A stretch of DNA of 64,000 nt from Palauibacter sp965207805 (GCA_965207805.1 OZ242312.1:1736001-1800000); one strand, 5' to 3'. Positions 1-9,653 are shown, counted from the first letter of the stretch. Translations and numbers: made by a program. The notes: generated by a model from the sequence alone, not told the origin.

Positions 1-6
1 GCGCGC

Positions 7-2514
7 ATGCGGGCGCAGCCGGTTCCCGCGTCGCCGGTATCGTGCGGCCGAGCTCCGGTTTGCGGGGTGCTCGGCGCGATGGTCCTCGTCTTCGCGGCGG
101 CCCCCGCGGACGGGGCGGGGCAGTGGACGAATCGCTACCCGAAGGTCGCGGGGTACGGCCACCACGTGTACCTCGAGGGCTATGAGCTGCCGACGCTCAC
201 GGCGGGGCCCATCGATCCGGCGCCGTCGCCGGACGGGGAGCGGGTGGCGTTCGCTTCGCACGGCTGGATCTGGGTCATGGACCTGTCGAGCGGCGTGGCG
301 CGGCGGCTGACCCGTGGCGGGGGGATCGACGCGCGGCCCGCCTGGTCTCCCGACGGGCAACTCGTCGCGTTCGTGCGCGACGATACCGAAGACACGGAGA
401 TCGTCTGGGTCGCCGCGAACAGCGGAGCGGAACTCGGCCGCGTCGACAGCCCCGGCCTCGAACTCGACCCCGCGTTCTCGGCTGACGGGACGAAGATCTT
501 CTACTCGTCGGCCGAGTCGGAAGCGGGGGCGCTGGATCTGTGGGCGGTCGACATCGAGACCGGCGTGCGGCGGCCGGTGACGGACGCGCCCGGGATCGAA
601 CTGAAGCCCCAACCCGGCGAACGCGCGCTCGTCTACCTGTGGAAGGGCGGCGGCCGCGATCGTGTCGTCGTGCGCTCCGACGATTCGCCGGAGCCGCGGA
701 CGCTCATCGAGGGGAACATTGCGTCCATGGCGCGGCCCGCCCTGAGTCCCGACGCGTCCACCGTGGCCGTCAACTGGCCGACGCAGGAGGGCTGGGATCT
801 CCGACTCCTGAGCGTGGCGGACCCCGGGCCGTCCATCCTCCTGGCCTCGGGCGGCCTGCCGCTGACGCCCGCCTGGGATCCATCCGGCGAGTGGGTCTAC
901 TTCGCCGAGGCCGATGACCGGGAGCGGATGAATCTCAAGCGCGTGCGAGCCGCCGGTGGTCCCATCGAGACAGTGGAGGTGACGGCCTGGGACTGGGGTG
1001 CCGCGACGGCGAGCCTCCGGATTCGGACGGTGACGGAGGAGGGCGGCGCTCCGGTGGCGGCCCGGCTCGCAGTCCTCGATGGCGGCGGGCACCCGCTGGT
1101 CCCCGACGGTCCCGCGGCGCGATTCGACGGGCAGAGCGGCCGGGTCTTCTTCTATTCGCCGGGCGTGATCGAACTCACCGTCCCGGTCGGCGAGGTCACG
1201 GTCTCGGCCGTTCAGGGGCTCGCGACGCCCGAATCATCGACAACGGTACAGGTGGGCGCCGCGTCCGGCGCCGCGGAAGTTGAAGTCGTGCTGTCTCCCG
1301 TTTGGGACGCGCGGGCCGGCGGCTGGAGTTCGGGCGAACATCATTTCCACCTCAACTACGGCGGCCCGTACGACCTCGCGCCCGACGACCTGACGCCGAT
1401 GATGCTGGGCGAGGCGCTGGACTTCGCCACGCCGCTCCTTGCGAACCTCCACAACCGGTTCGAGGACCAGGACCTGTGGACGTGGCGGCACTCCGGCGGC
1501 CCGCCCTTCATCCGCTTCGGACAGGAGGTCCGGTCTCACTTCCTGGGGCACCTGGGCCTGATCGAGATCGACGACCTGTTCTGGCCCTGGGTGTGGGGAC
1601 CCGGCTACCAGGTCTACGGATCGGACGACCGCGCGAATGCCGAGCCGTTGCGCCATGCCCGGGCTCAGGGAGGCTTCCAGTACTACGTGCACCCCGTGAG
1701 TACCCGGGGCATGCCGCGCGCGACGCCGTGGGCCGAAGCATCGATTGCCGACCTCTACGGCGTCGTGCCGGTCGAGCTCATCCCCGACGCCGTGCTGGGG
1801 GATCTGGATGCGCTCGAAATCGTCTGCCTGTGGAGCGACGAAGTCCTCACGTCCCAGATCTGGCACCTGCTGCTGAACGCCGGCATCCCGATCGTGCCCT
1901 CGGCCGGTACCGATGTGATGAACAACTTCTACCGGACGATGGCCATCGGCACCTCGCGCGTGTACGCGCAGACGGGGACCGTGGAGAACTGGTCGACCTA
2001 CATGGACGCGCTGCGAAGCGGCCGAACCTTCGTGACCAACGGGCCGTTCCTCGAGTTCAGCGTCGGGGGGGCGGGTCCCGGCCACATCGTGTCCGCCGGA
2101 GAGGTCTCGTGGTCCCTCGACGTCGCGACCGCCACGGAAGTGGATCGGGTCGAGGTGCTGGTGAACGGCGAGGTGGCGTGGAGCGGAGAGGGCCTCGACG
2201 GCCCCGGCTCGCGCCGCTTCGAGGGCGACCTGACGCTTCCGGGTGGGGGATGGATCGCCGCGCGCGCCGTCGGCGGCCCGGCCCGCTGGCCGATGATGGC
2301 GAACTACCCGTTCGCGCACACGGGGCCCGTATGGATCGGGAGCGTCGGGAGTTCCGACCCCGCCGCGCGCAGATCGGCGGTCGCCGAACTCCTCGCGATT
2401 CTGGGGGTGGCGCGCCTCCGGTTGATGGCGGGTTACGGAGGGACGGACATCCCCACTCTCGTCGGTCGCTTCGACGACGCGCGGGAACGGCTGGAGGCGC
2501 TGGCCGCACGATGA
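7..2514 (+). CDS. Secreted TolB-propeller / CehA-McbA-like metallohydrolase
   Basis: This is an 835-residue exported protein. An N-terminal hydrophobic stretch (about residues 20-36) looks like a signal peptide. Residues about 60-330 contain repeated SPDG motifs typical of TolB/WD40-like propellers (for example SPDGERVAF and SPDGQLVAF). The C-terminal half from about residue 435 looks like the PHP-type CehA/McbA metallohydrolase domain: a GEHHFHLN metal motif, NLHNRF, YYVHP and SAGTDVMNN. The family hydrolyses small ester or amide substrates, but the substrate here cannot be told. The window begins 6 bases before this start, so a further upstream start cannot be excluded. The stop overlaps the next start in an ATGA arrangement. 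Confidence 0.75.
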   Translation: MRAQPVPASPVSCGRAPVCGVLGAMVLVFAAAPADGAGQWTNRYPKVAGYGHHVYLEGYELPTLTAGPIDPAPSPDGERVAFASHGWIWVMDLSSGVARRLTRGGGIDARPAWSPDGQLVAFVRDDTEDTEIVWVAANSGAELGRVDSPGLELDPAFSADGTKIFYSSAESEAGALDLWAVDIETGVRRPVTDAPGIELKPQPGERALVYLWKGGGRDRVVVRSDDSPEPRTLIEGNIASMARPALSPDASTVAVNWPTQEGWDLRLLSVADPGPSILLASGGLPLTPAWDPSGEWVYFAEADDRERMNLKRVRAAGGPIETVEVTAWDWGAATASLRIRTVTEEGGAPVAARLAVLDGGGHPLVPDGPAARFDGQSGRVFFYSPGVIELTVPVGEVTVSAVQGLATPESSTTVQVGAASGAAEVEVVLSPVWDARAGGWSSGEHHFHLNYGGPYDLAPDDLTPMMLGEALDFATPLLANLHNRFEDQDLWTWRHSGGPPFIRFGQEVRSHFLGHLGLIEIDDLFWPWVWGPGYQVYGSDDRANAEPLRHARAQGGFQYYVHPVSTRGMPRATPWAEASIADLYGVVPVELIPDAVLGDLDALEIVCLWSDEVLTSQIWHLLLNAGIPIVPSAGTDVMNNFYRTMAIGTSRVYAQTGTVENWSTYMDALRSGRTFVTNGPFLEFSVGGAGPGHIVSAGEVSWSLDVATATEVDRVEVLVNGEVAWSGEGLDGPGSRRFEGDLTLPGGGWIAARAVGGPARWPMMANYPFAHTGPVWIGSVGSSDPAARRSAVAELLAILGVARLRLMAGYGGTDIPTLVGRFDDARERLEALAAR

Positions 2515-2990
2515 TTGGCGACCGCGGCCCCCGGGGCCGCCCGTCGCGTCCCGCCATGGCCCTCGTGATCGAGGACCCGGGGACGGCCGGCGGGGCGCCC
2601 CGCTGGCTGCTCGTGCGCCGCCCCGATGACGATCCCGATCTGCCCGGTGTGTGGGGCCTCCCCGCGGGCTCGCATGCCGAAGGTGAGATGGACAAGGCTC
2701 TCGTCCGGCGCATCGGCCGCGAGAAACTCGGCGTGGAGACCGAGGACCTCGGCTGCCTGAGCGAGGGCCACCTCGACCGCCCGGGCTATCGACTCGAGAT
2801 GCGCCTGCACGCGGCCCGGATCGTGGCGGGCGAGCCCCGTGTACCCCAGGCCGTCCCCGGCGTCACCCAGTATTCCGAGTGGGACTGGAAGCCGCCGGCC
2901 GAACTTCGGCGCGGAGCCGACCGGGGGTCGCTGTGCTGCCGTCTCGCCCTCGATCTCGCGCGGGACGGCCGGAGCCGCGTCAGAGCTTGA
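2511..2990 (+). CDS. NUDIX-like hydrolase with degenerate box
   Basis: This 159-residue protein overlaps the upstream hydrolase by 4 bases, so the two are probably translationally coupled. The N-terminal part (LLVRRPDDDPDLPGVWGLPAG) and the spacing G-x5-E-x7-R match a NUDIX fold. The box continues as RIGREKLGV instead of the canonical REUxEExGU, so two of the usual acidic positions are replaced. NUDIX proteins hydrolyse nucleoside diphosphate derivatives. With this box the catalytic activity is doubtful, and a binding or regulatory role is possible. Its 3' end overlaps the convergent symporter gene by 11 bases. Confidence 0.6.
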   Translation: MIGDRGPRGRPSRPAMALVIEDPGTAGGAPRWLLVRRPDDDPDLPGVWGLPAGSHAEGEMDKALVRRIGREKLGVETEDLGCLSEGHLDRPGYRLEMRLHAARIVAGEPRVPQAVPGVTQYSEWDWKPPAELRRGADRGSLCCRLALDLARDGRSRVRA

Positions 2991-4431
2991 TGTCGAGGCG
3001 CCCTGCCGCGGCCAGAGGCGGGGCCGCGAGGCCGCAGGCCACGTAGGCGGCGAGCGAGAGCGCCATCGCGGGGAACACCTCGTGCACGGCGTCCGCGAAC
3101 GGAACCAGATCCCAGCACAGCAGCACCGTGAAGCCGGTCAGGAGCGAAGCCACGGCCCCCGCCCCGGTACCCCGCCGCCAGAGCAGGCCGAGCACGACAG
3201 CCGGGAAGAAGCAGGCCGCGTAGAGACCGCCCGAGAACGCGGTGAGGGTGACGATGCTCCCCGGCGGATTGAGCGCGAGCCAGGCCGTGATAATCGCGAA
3301 CAGGGCGACCCAGAACCGCGTATGCGCCACGGCCCGTCCCTCATCCGTCTGCCCCCGGATGAGCGAGATCACGTCCCGCTCCCACGTCGACGCCATCACC
3401 AGCAGTACGCTGTCCAGCGAGGACATCGCCGCCGCGAGCATGGCAACGAGAATGAACGCCGCCGGGAGCGCCGGCAGGATCCCCGCCTCCCCGAGCAGCG
3501 TCGGCACGACGAGATCCGACTCCCCCAGCCCGCTGCCGATCACCGCGTGCGCGTAGAGCCCGATCGGGAGCAGGAGCGTGTACACGCCGAGGAAGGCGAT
3601 GGTCGACACGATGAGCCCGCGGCGCACCGCGTTCGGATCGGCGAGCGCGTAGAAGCGCGAGAGCTGCCTCGGATCGACGATGAACTTCAGCGTCCCCGCC
3701 ACGATGATCCCGATGAGGACGGGAAAGGGCATGGCCGCGTCCCAGCGGAAGAGTCCCGAGGTGGCCGGCGCGGCGCGGATCGCGTCGATGGCCCCCAGCC
3801 CCCCGGCGCTGTTCAGCGTGCCCCAGAAGAGGAGGACGGCGGCGATGGTCATCACGATCCCCTGCACCGCATCCGTCTTCACGACCGAGATGAACCCGCC
3901 GACCGCAGTGTAGAGGACGACGACGAGAAACACGAACCCGATCGCGCCCTTGTAGGGGATGTCGAGGAAGATCTCGAGCAGGTTCCCGATCCCCTTGAAG
4001 ACCGCGATCATGTACAGGAAGCTGGCGAAGATCACGATGACCGCCGCCAGGACGCGCGCCGCCCGGCTCTCGAAGCGAAAGCCCACGTAGTCGGCGAGGG
4101 TGACCGAGTCCACCGCCCCCGTGAAGGCGCGCAGCCTCGGCGCGACCCATATCCAGGCCGAGAGCGAGAAGACGACGACGGCGGGCGTGAGCAGGAGCCA
4201 GGGTGCCCCGTAGGTATACGCCTGTCCCGAGAAACCGACGAAGCTGTTCGTGCTCGAGTACGTCGCGAAGAAGGAGAGGCCGAGCACGACGCCGCCCATG
4301 GACCGCCCGCCGACGTAGTAGTCCGCCCGTCCCTTCGTCCCGCGGCGGCCCTCGATCGCGTGCCGCACGAGCAGGGCGCCGTACACGGCGAGGAGAGCCA
4401 CCGCGATCCAGTGTGTCTGCAGCCAGGCCAT
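2980..4431 (-). CDS. Sodium:solute symporter (SSS family)
   Basis: This 483-residue integral membrane protein has about 13 hydrophobic segments. The N-terminal motif YYVGGRSMGG...FATYSSTNSFVG and the AAAMSSLDSVLL segment, which forms part of the Na+ site in this family, identify the solute:sodium symporter family (SLC5/PutP-like). The ATG at 4431 was chosen because it starts directly at the first transmembrane helix. A longer in-frame extension exists but would run into the promoter and start of the divergent PLP-enzyme gene. The substrate (amino acid, sugar or carboxylate) cannot be told from sequence. It converges with the NUDIX gene. Confidence 0.85.
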   Translation of the reverse strand: MAWLQTHWIAVALLAVYGALLVRHAIEGRRGTKGRADYYVGGRSMGGVVLGLSFFATYSSTNSFVGFSGQAYTYGAPWLLLTPAVVVFSLSAWIWVAPRLRAFTGAVDSVTLADYVGFRFESRAARVLAAVIVIFASFLYMIAVFKGIGNLLEIFLDIPYKGAIGFVFLVVVLYTAVGGFISVVKTDAVQGIVMTIAAVLLFWGTLNSAGGLGAIDAIRAAPATSGLFRWDAAMPFPVLIGIIVAGTLKFIVDPRQLSRFYALADPNAVRRGLIVSTIAFLGVYTLLLPIGLYAHAVIGSGLGESDLVVPTLLGEAGILPALPAAFILVAMLAAAMSSLDSVLLVMASTWERDVISLIRGQTDEGRAVAHTRFWVALFAIITAWLALNPPGSIVTLTAFSGGLYAACFFPAVVLGLLWRRGTGAGAVASLLTGFTVLLCWDLVPFADAVHEVFPAMALSLAAYVACGLAAPPLAAAGRLDIKL

Positions 4432-4654
4432 TCGCCTCTCGGGTCTCGAGTGCGGGGCGGTCCCATCCGGTCTCAGCGGTCCGCGGACCCGGTATCTGAT
4501 CGGAGCCCGCCTCGCCAGACAAGCCCCGGGTCCGACGGCGCCCCGCACGTTGCCCGACCGATGTTGCCGTACAAGGTTGGATTCCGACGACCGGCAGCGG
4601 TCGGTGACGCGGGCGAATCCCAAGTGACACCACCGTACGACGGAGGGCAGCGAA

Positions 4655-5950
4655 GTGGCACAGGCAACGAGTACCCTGAGTCCCGAAGTCCGGACCCGAA
4701 AGCAGCTTCCCGAGCGGGGCATCGAGTGGGAGACGCTCAGGAGCGAACTGCTCGGCCGGAAGGCGATCGACTACGACTGGAAGAACGGTCGCGTTCCCTA
4801 CCTCGTCTACTACGTGAACGAAGACCTGAAGCGGGTGCAGGACGCGTCACACGCGATCTACTCGGTGGAGAACGCCCTCTCGGGGCAGGGTTCCTTCCCC
4901 AGCGTCGGGGCCATGGAGGACGAGGTGATCCAGATGGGCCTCGACATCTTCAACGCGCCCGAGGGCGCGGGCGGGCAGTTCACCTCCGGGGGGACCGAGA
5001 GCATCTTCCAGGCCGTCAAGGTGGCGCGCGAAATGAAGCGGGAGGCGCGCCCGGACCTGGGCCGGCTCAATATCGTCGCCGCCTACAGCCGTCACCCTTC
5101 GGTGGACAAGGCCGCCCAGATCCTCGACCTCGACATGAAGTACGTGGATTGCCGGGCCGACTACCGCGCGGACGTGGACGCCATCCGCGAGGCCATCGAT
5201 GAAGCTTCGATCTTCATCTACGCCGGGGCTCCCACCATCTACTACGGGCTCATCGACCCGATGCGGGAACTCGGTGAACTCGCCCTCGAGACGGGTGTCC
5301 GCCTGCACTCGGACGCCTGCTACGGCGGCTTCATCGCGCCCTTCGCGCGGGAACTCGGCTATCCGGTCCCCGACTTCGATCTCTCCGTGCCGGGCGTGTC
5401 CAGCCTTTCCGCCGACCTCCACAAGTTCGGTTTCGCGCAGAAGAGCGCTTCGCTCGTCCTCTTCGCCGACGGCAGCGACGTCGAATACGCACGGTACGTG
5501 GTCCGCGATCTCGCCGGCGGCTCCTACGCCTCGGCCACGGCCCAGGGCTCGCGCCCCGGCGGCGCGGTGGCGTGCGCCTGGAGCATGCTTCAGCACATCG
5601 GCCGCGAGGGATACCGCGAGATCGTGCGCGGGATCATGGAGACGACGTACGCCGCAATCGAAGGCGTGAGGGCGATCGACGGCCTCTACGTGTTCGAACC
5701 CGAAGGGGACACGAACCTCTTCCGCTACGATGTCGAGCCCGGAGAACCGTTCAATGTCTTCGCGGTCGCGAGACTCATGAACGAACGGGGCTGGATGATG
5801 GGACAGCACCGCAAGCCGCCCGCCATCCACCAGCCCATCACGTCCGTCCACACGCCCGTGCTCGGCGAATACCTCTCGGACCTCGAGGAGTGCGTCGCCA
5901 TCGCCCGGCGCGACCGCCTCCAGGACACCTTCCTCGACGGCACCTACTAG
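4655..5950 (+). CDS. PLP-dependent decarboxylase/lyase, sphingosine-1-phosphate-lyase-like
   Basis: This 431-residue fold-type I PLP enzyme has an N-terminus (LPERGIEWE ... DYDWKNGRV) and body (SVENALSGQGSFPSVGAMEDEV, FTSGGTESIFQAVK) that resemble sphingosine-1-phosphate lyases and related group II decarboxylases. The Schiff-base lysine is in SADLHKFGFAQKSAS. The start is GTG at 4655, preceded by a GGAGG-type site at 4642-4646. The family cleaves phosphorylated long-chain bases or decarboxylates amino acids, and the substrate here is not determined. It heads a tight operon with a membrane protein (5 bp gap), thymidine kinase and ggt. Confidence 0.75.
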   Translation: MAQATSTLSPEVRTRKQLPERGIEWETLRSELLGRKAIDYDWKNGRVPYLVYYVNEDLKRVQDASHAIYSVENALSGQGSFPSVGAMEDEVIQMGLDIFNAPEGAGGQFTSGGTESIFQAVKVAREMKREARPDLGRLNIVAAYSRHPSVDKAAQILDLDMKYVDCRADYRADVDAIREAIDEASIFIYAGAPTIYYGLIDPMRELGELALETGVRLHSDACYGGFIAPFARELGYPVPDFDLSVPGVSSLSADLHKFGFAQKSASLVLFADGSDVEYARYVVRDLAGGSYASATAQGSRPGGAVACAWSMLQHIGREGYREIVRGIMETTYAAIEGVRAIDGLYVFEPEGDTNLFRYDVEPGEPFNVFAVARLMNERGWMMGQHRKPPAIHQPITSVHTPVLGEYLSDLEECVAIARRDRLQDTFLDGTY

Positions 5951-5955
5951 CCACG

Positions 5956-6627
5956 ATGCCGGCCGGACTGCTTTCGGCGCTGATCATCGCGCTCCTGGCG
6001 CTGCTCGGGATCGGTACTCGCTACTACGTCCACGGGGATCTCAACGCCATCCATGGTCTGTTCAGCCTGTTCTTCTCGACGAATCTGCTCATCTGTTACT
6101 GGGAGGCGTGCCTGTACCTGCGGCGGGATTACATCGAGAAGCGCGCCGTGTACTGGCGCGAGCGGCGGCGCGAGACCGGCCGAACCCCGGCCGTCGAGTT
6201 TCTGACCGCGAGGGTGCCACTGAGACGGATCCTGTCCCCGACGGTCTGGGCGGACGCCTGGGCCACCTACTCGATGGTGGATGAATCCTATGCGGATCGC
6301 CGTACGTTCGGGTTCACCGCAGATATCGCCAACGGCTTCTTCACAGCGGTTCCGACGCTGGTCCTCTACGGGGCCTTTACCGTCGGCTTCCTGCCGGCCG
6401 TCGTTGCCGGCATCCTCGCCGCCATGCTGTTCTGGCAGTGGGTGTACGTCTCGTCGCTGTATTGGGTCAGCTTCTTCGTGGCGGGAAGGCAGGCGCTCAT
6501 CACGAAGCGCGAGTTCCTGATCTACGTCGGCGCCCCGAACGCCTTCTGGGTGCTGTGTCCCGCGTTCGGACTGTACATCTCCGTTCGCCTGATCCTGGAC
6601 GGCAACTACAGCGTGCTGGGATTCTGA
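5956..6627 (+). CDS. Polytopic membrane protein of unknown function
   Basis: This 223-residue protein is not recognised. Hydrophobic segments lie at about residues 3-22, 33-52, 118-140, 142-165 and 187-212, suggesting five or six membrane helices with a charged cytoplasmic section (YLRRDYIEKRAVYWRERRRE) between the second and third. The ATG at 5956 follows the PLP-enzyme stop by 5 bases, and the next gene begins 3 bases after its stop, so it is almost certainly cotranscribed. It could assist or anchor the PLP enzyme, because sphingosine-1-phosphate lyases act on membrane lipids; that is speculation from adjacency. Confidence 0.6.
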   Translation: MPAGLLSALIIALLALLGIGTRYYVHGDLNAIHGLFSLFFSTNLLICYWEACLYLRRDYIEKRAVYWRERRRETGRTPAVEFLTARVPLRRILSPTVWADAWATYSMVDESYADRRTFGFTADIANGFFTAVPTLVLYGAFTVGFLPAVVAGILAAMLFWQWVYVSSLYWVSFFVAGRQALITKREFLIYVGAPNAFWVLCPAFGLYISVRLILDGNYSVLGF

Positions 6628-6630
6628 GCG

Positions 6631-7269
6631 ATGTTCCATGGGGCGAGGCACGGTTGGATCGAGGTCGTCGCCGGCGTCATGTTCAGCGGCAAGTCCGAGG
6701 AGTTGATCCGGCGTGTGCGGCGCGCCCTCATCGCGGGCCGCCGCGTTCAGCTCTTCAAGTCGCACCTCGACGACCGCTACGGGGGTCAGTTCCGGATCTC
6801 GTCCCACGACGGCCGGGAGATCGACGCGGATCCCGTGTCCAGTTCCGTGCAGGTCGCCGGGAAGGTTCGCCCGTCGACGCAGGTTGTCGCCGTCAACGAG
6901 GCCCAGTTCCTGGACGACGGCATCTGCGCGGTTGTCGACGCGCTCGCCGACGCGGGGGTGCGCGTCATCGTGGCGGGCACCGACATGGATTTCCGCGGCG
7001 AGCCCTTCGGCCCCATGGGACCGCTCCTGGCGCGCGCGGAGCGAATCGACAAGCTGACGGCGATCTGCGTGGTGTGCGGCGATCCGGCGACGAGGAACCA
7101 GCGCCTGATCGACGGGGAGCCGGCGCCCGCCGAGGGACCGACCATCCACGTGGGGGGCTCCGAGTCCTACGAGCCGCGCTGCCGCCGCTGCCACGCTGTG
7201 CCGCAGCGGGATCGGGCCCAGAGAGAGTTGTTGCCGAGGGATGGCACAGAGAAATGGAAGGGGATCTAG
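6631..7269 (+). CDS. tdk: Type II thymidine kinase
   Basis: This 212-residue protein would phosphorylate thymidine to dTMP using ATP in the salvage pathway. The P-loop is GVMFSGKSEELIRR near residue 15. The Walker B / catalytic segment reads VVAVNEAQF rather than the usual I-D-E-x-Q-F: the catalytic Glu is kept but the preceding Asp is Asn. A lasso/structural zinc site is present as CVVC ... CRRC toward the C-terminus. The length is normal for the family. It sits between the membrane protein gene and ggt with gaps of 3 and 0 bases. Confidence 0.85.
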   Translation: MFHGARHGWIEVVAGVMFSGKSEELIRRVRRALIAGRRVQLFKSHLDDRYGGQFRISSHDGREIDADPVSSSVQVAGKVRPSTQVVAVNEAQFLDDGICAVVDALADAGVRVIVAGTDMDFRGEPFGPMGPLLARAERIDKLTAICVVCGDPATRNQRLIDGEPAPAEGPTIHVGGSESYEPRCRRCHAVPQRDRAQRELLPRDGTEKWKGI

Positions 7270-8325
7270 ATGAAGGCACGTGCCCGGCCGACGATCGCGC
7301 TGTTCGCCACGTTGCTGCTGCTTCTGCCTCAGGGCGCCTCCGCGGTGCAGGCAGACCCGGATCGATACCCGGATCGCCCGGCGCACCGGCCGGCGGTGCC
7401 GGGCCCGAACGGGCTGGTGACGGCCGGCCATCCCCTGGCGTCCATGGCGGGTCTCCGCACGCTGATGGCCGGGGGGAACGCCGCCGATGCCGCCGTCGCG
7501 ACCCTGGCCACGCTGAACATCGTTCGCCCGCAGATGTCCGGGATGGCGGGGAACGGGTTCGTGACCCTCTACGACCGTGTCTCAGACCGCGTGTACTCGC
7601 TGGGGGCCACGGGCGCCGCGCCTCTGGCCATCGATCCCGCGAGCCGCGCGGCCGAGGAGTTGAACAAGGGAATCCACGCGGGCGTTGTCCCCGGCCTCTT
7701 CGGGGGTTGGATCGCCCTGCTGGACCGCTTCGGCACCATGAGCCTCGCCCAGGCGCTCGCCCCGGCCATCGACTACGCCGAAAACGGCCATCCCATTGAG
7801 GCGTCCGTCGTGGCGGCCATCGAATCTCACAAGGAACTGTTCGAGAGTTTTGCGTCGAGCCGGCGGATGTTCCTCCCTCGCGGCAGGGTGCCCGAGCCCG
7901 GCGAAACGTTCCGGATGCCCGATCTGGCGAACACGCTCCGCAAGGTGGTCGAGGCCGAACAGTCGGCCCTGGCCGCCGGCAAGACGCGTTCGGAGGCGCT
8001 ACAGGCCGCCTTCGACCGGTTCTACCGGGGCGACATCGCCGAGGAGATGGCCCGCTTCTACCGGGAGAACGGTGGCGACTTCACGATGGAGGATTTCGCG
8101 CGCTACGAGCCGATCTGGGCGGAACCGCTCCACACCACGTACCGGGGATACGACATCTACACCAGCCCGCCGACGTCACGCGGAGGGCTTGAAGTGACGA
8201 TGCAGTTGAATCTCGTGGAGGGGTTCGACCTGCGGGGCCTCGGCGCCGGGAGTGCGGAGACGATCCACCTGCTCTCGGAGGCGATCAAGGTCGCGAAGGC
8301 CGATGTCTATGCCTACGCGACATGA
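7270..8325 (+). pseudogene. ggt: Gamma-glutamyltransferase, 5' part (split by the island)
   Basis: This encodes the signal peptide (residues about 1-27) and most of the large subunit of gamma-glutamyltransferase (LVTAGHPLASMAGLRTLMAGGNAADAAV ... SEAIKVAKADVYAYA). It breaks off where the family normally continues ...DP.LVDVP..ELLSKEY. After codon 350 (GCG at 8317-8319) only ACA and a TGA from the inserted element remain. The missing small subunit, including the catalytic Thr, lies at 47222-48031 in the compatible frame. The enzyme cleaves gamma-glutamyl bonds of glutathione in the periplasm. As it stands the gene cannot make an active enzyme unless the island excises. Confidence 0.9.
8311..8319 (+). 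repeat. Left attachment core (attL)
   Basis: The sequence gcctacgcg encodes Ala-Tyr-Ala of ggt. Identical 9-mers occur at 32561-32569 and 47213-47221, each at a junction between element-type sequence and unrelated sequence. This is the likely crossover core of the integrase. Confidence 0.75.
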
Positions 8326-8417
8326 GGTTTCGGATTCACATGTCGTTGTGATCGTGCATCTTACGGGATTCGGCGGTCGCTTTCCCGCTGAATGATTCCC
8401 GCCGATTTGGATTTGGG
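8320..8417. other. Left terminus of the island
   Basis: This is a 98-bp non-coding segment between the core and the integrase stop. It contains gatcgtgca (8350-8358), tttcccgctg and tcccgccgatt. Similar words occur in both right-terminus copies, although in a different order, so they may be arm-type integrase binding sites. That function is inferred, not shown. Confidence 0.4.
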
Positions 8418-9578
8418 TCAGGCTCGGACCCTCGGGCGGCTGTCCAGAGCCTTCCTGAGTTGTACCGAGTCGGCCTGCTGGTAGCAGCGCAACACCGTCT
8501 GAGCCTCCTTCCAGCCGCCCAGCTCGCACAGCACCTTGAGCGGCAGGTCCATCAGGTCGCTGGCAAACTTGCGCCTCAGCGAGTGCCAGCCCCGCCGCGC
8601 CTTCGGCTCCAGTCCCGCAAGCCGCTCGGCCTTGCGCCACCAAACGCCGGTCCGTCCCCTGCCGATGCTCGACGAGGGATCCTTCGTCGCGGGCAGGATC
8701 AGCTCCTCCCCGCTTCCGGGGTTCGCTTCCTGCGCTTCCTCCAACACCGCTACCGCCTCGTCGGTCATCGGCGTGACATGCTCATAACCCGTCTTCTCGT
8801 GCTCCGCCCGCCACCGCACCTCGCGGCCCTCGAAGTCGATATCGGACCACCTCAGGTTGCGGATGGCCCCGATTCGGTGCCCGGTCTCGTGGGCGAGCAC
8901 GAGCGCGACGCGGAACCGCCAGTCCACCTGCCGGGACACCCCGAGCATCGCCCGGTACTCCTCCTCGGAGAGAACGACCCGGGTGGGGTTCTTCTCCTTG
9001 GGCGTCCTCAGCCCCCTTAGCGGGTTCGAGTCGAGAAGGAGCTTCCCCTCCTCGTCTCTGGACTTGGTCGCCCAGTTGAGCACCGCGAGCAGGAACTTCA
9101 GGTCCAACTCGATGGTCCGGTTGGACACGGGCTTCCCGCTCGGTCCGATCCTTCCCGCCCGGCGCTCCCGGATGAAGCGGTCCCAGTCCCTTTGCGACAG
9201 GGTCTCGGGTCGCCGGTCCCGACCGAGTAGGTCGAGGAACATCCCCGTCGCGATCCTGTCCCGGTGCTGGACCCGCCTCGTCTTCGTGGGCGTCACCTCC
9301 TCACCGTAGATGTCAAAGAGCCTCTCCAGAGTGAGCGGCTTTGGCTCGGCTTCCGCCTTGCCCACGATCTCGGGTCCGGCGAACCCGGCCGCGAACTCGT
9401 CCGCCTGCCGTTTCGCTCTCGCCCAGTCGCGGTGCCCCAGCGACCGGGTGAGCCTTCGCCCGTTCTCGCGCCACTCAATCTGGAAGTTGCCGGTCTTCGG
9501 ATCCGGAAAGATCCTGACCCGGTTCCGGCCCCACTCGCCAGCGCCATACGAGCGCCGATTTCGTTTCGTGCGTGCCAT
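8418..9578 (-). CDS. int: Tyrosine recombinase (integrase) of the island
   Basis: This 386-residue site-specific recombinase has a short basic N-terminus (MARTKRNRRSYG), an AP2/arm-like domain to about residue 90, a core-binding domain at about 100-200, and a C-terminal catalytic domain. Catalytic residues visible are Arg in ETGHRIGAIRNLRW, the HSLRR box, a Trp in place of the second His (GGWKE), and the nucleophile Tyr in LRCYQQ. The ATG at 9578 was chosen because family homology begins there. Longer in-frame extensions overlap the divergent neighbour. Location and orientation next to the left attachment core support its role in integration and excision at gcctacgcg sites. Confidence 0.92.
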   Translation of the reverse strand: MARTKRNRRSYGAGEWGRNRVRIFPDPKTGNFQIEWRENGRRLTRSLGHRDWARAKRQADEFAAGFAGPEIVGKAEAEPKPLTLERLFDIYGEEVTPTKTRRVQHRDRIATGMFLDLLGRDRRPETLSQRDWDRFIRERRAGRIGPSGKPVSNRTIELDLKFLLAVLNWATKSRDEEGKLLLDSNPLRGLRTPKEKNPTRVVLSEEEYRAMLGVSRQVDWRFRVALVLAHETGHRIGAIRNLRWSDIDFEGREVRWRAEHEKTGYEHVTPMTDEAVAVLEEAQEANPGSGEELILPATKDPSSSIGRGRTGVWWRKAERLAGLEPKARRGWHSLRRKFASDLMDLPLKVLCELGGWKEAQTVLRCYQQADSVQLRKALDSRPRVRA

Positions 9579-9653
9579 CGTTCGATTCCTCTCGTTCGAT
9601 GGACTGCACGATCTGCGCGAACGAAACTTCGCCCGGAGGGTGCGTCTTGACCA

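Noticed and set aside
2839..5202. Very long open frames antisense or out of frame to real genes (also 50-53 kb and 13-16 kb)
   Set aside because: High GC with few stop codons produces long open shadows. They are arginine/proline-rich, show no family motifs, and overlap well-supported genes.
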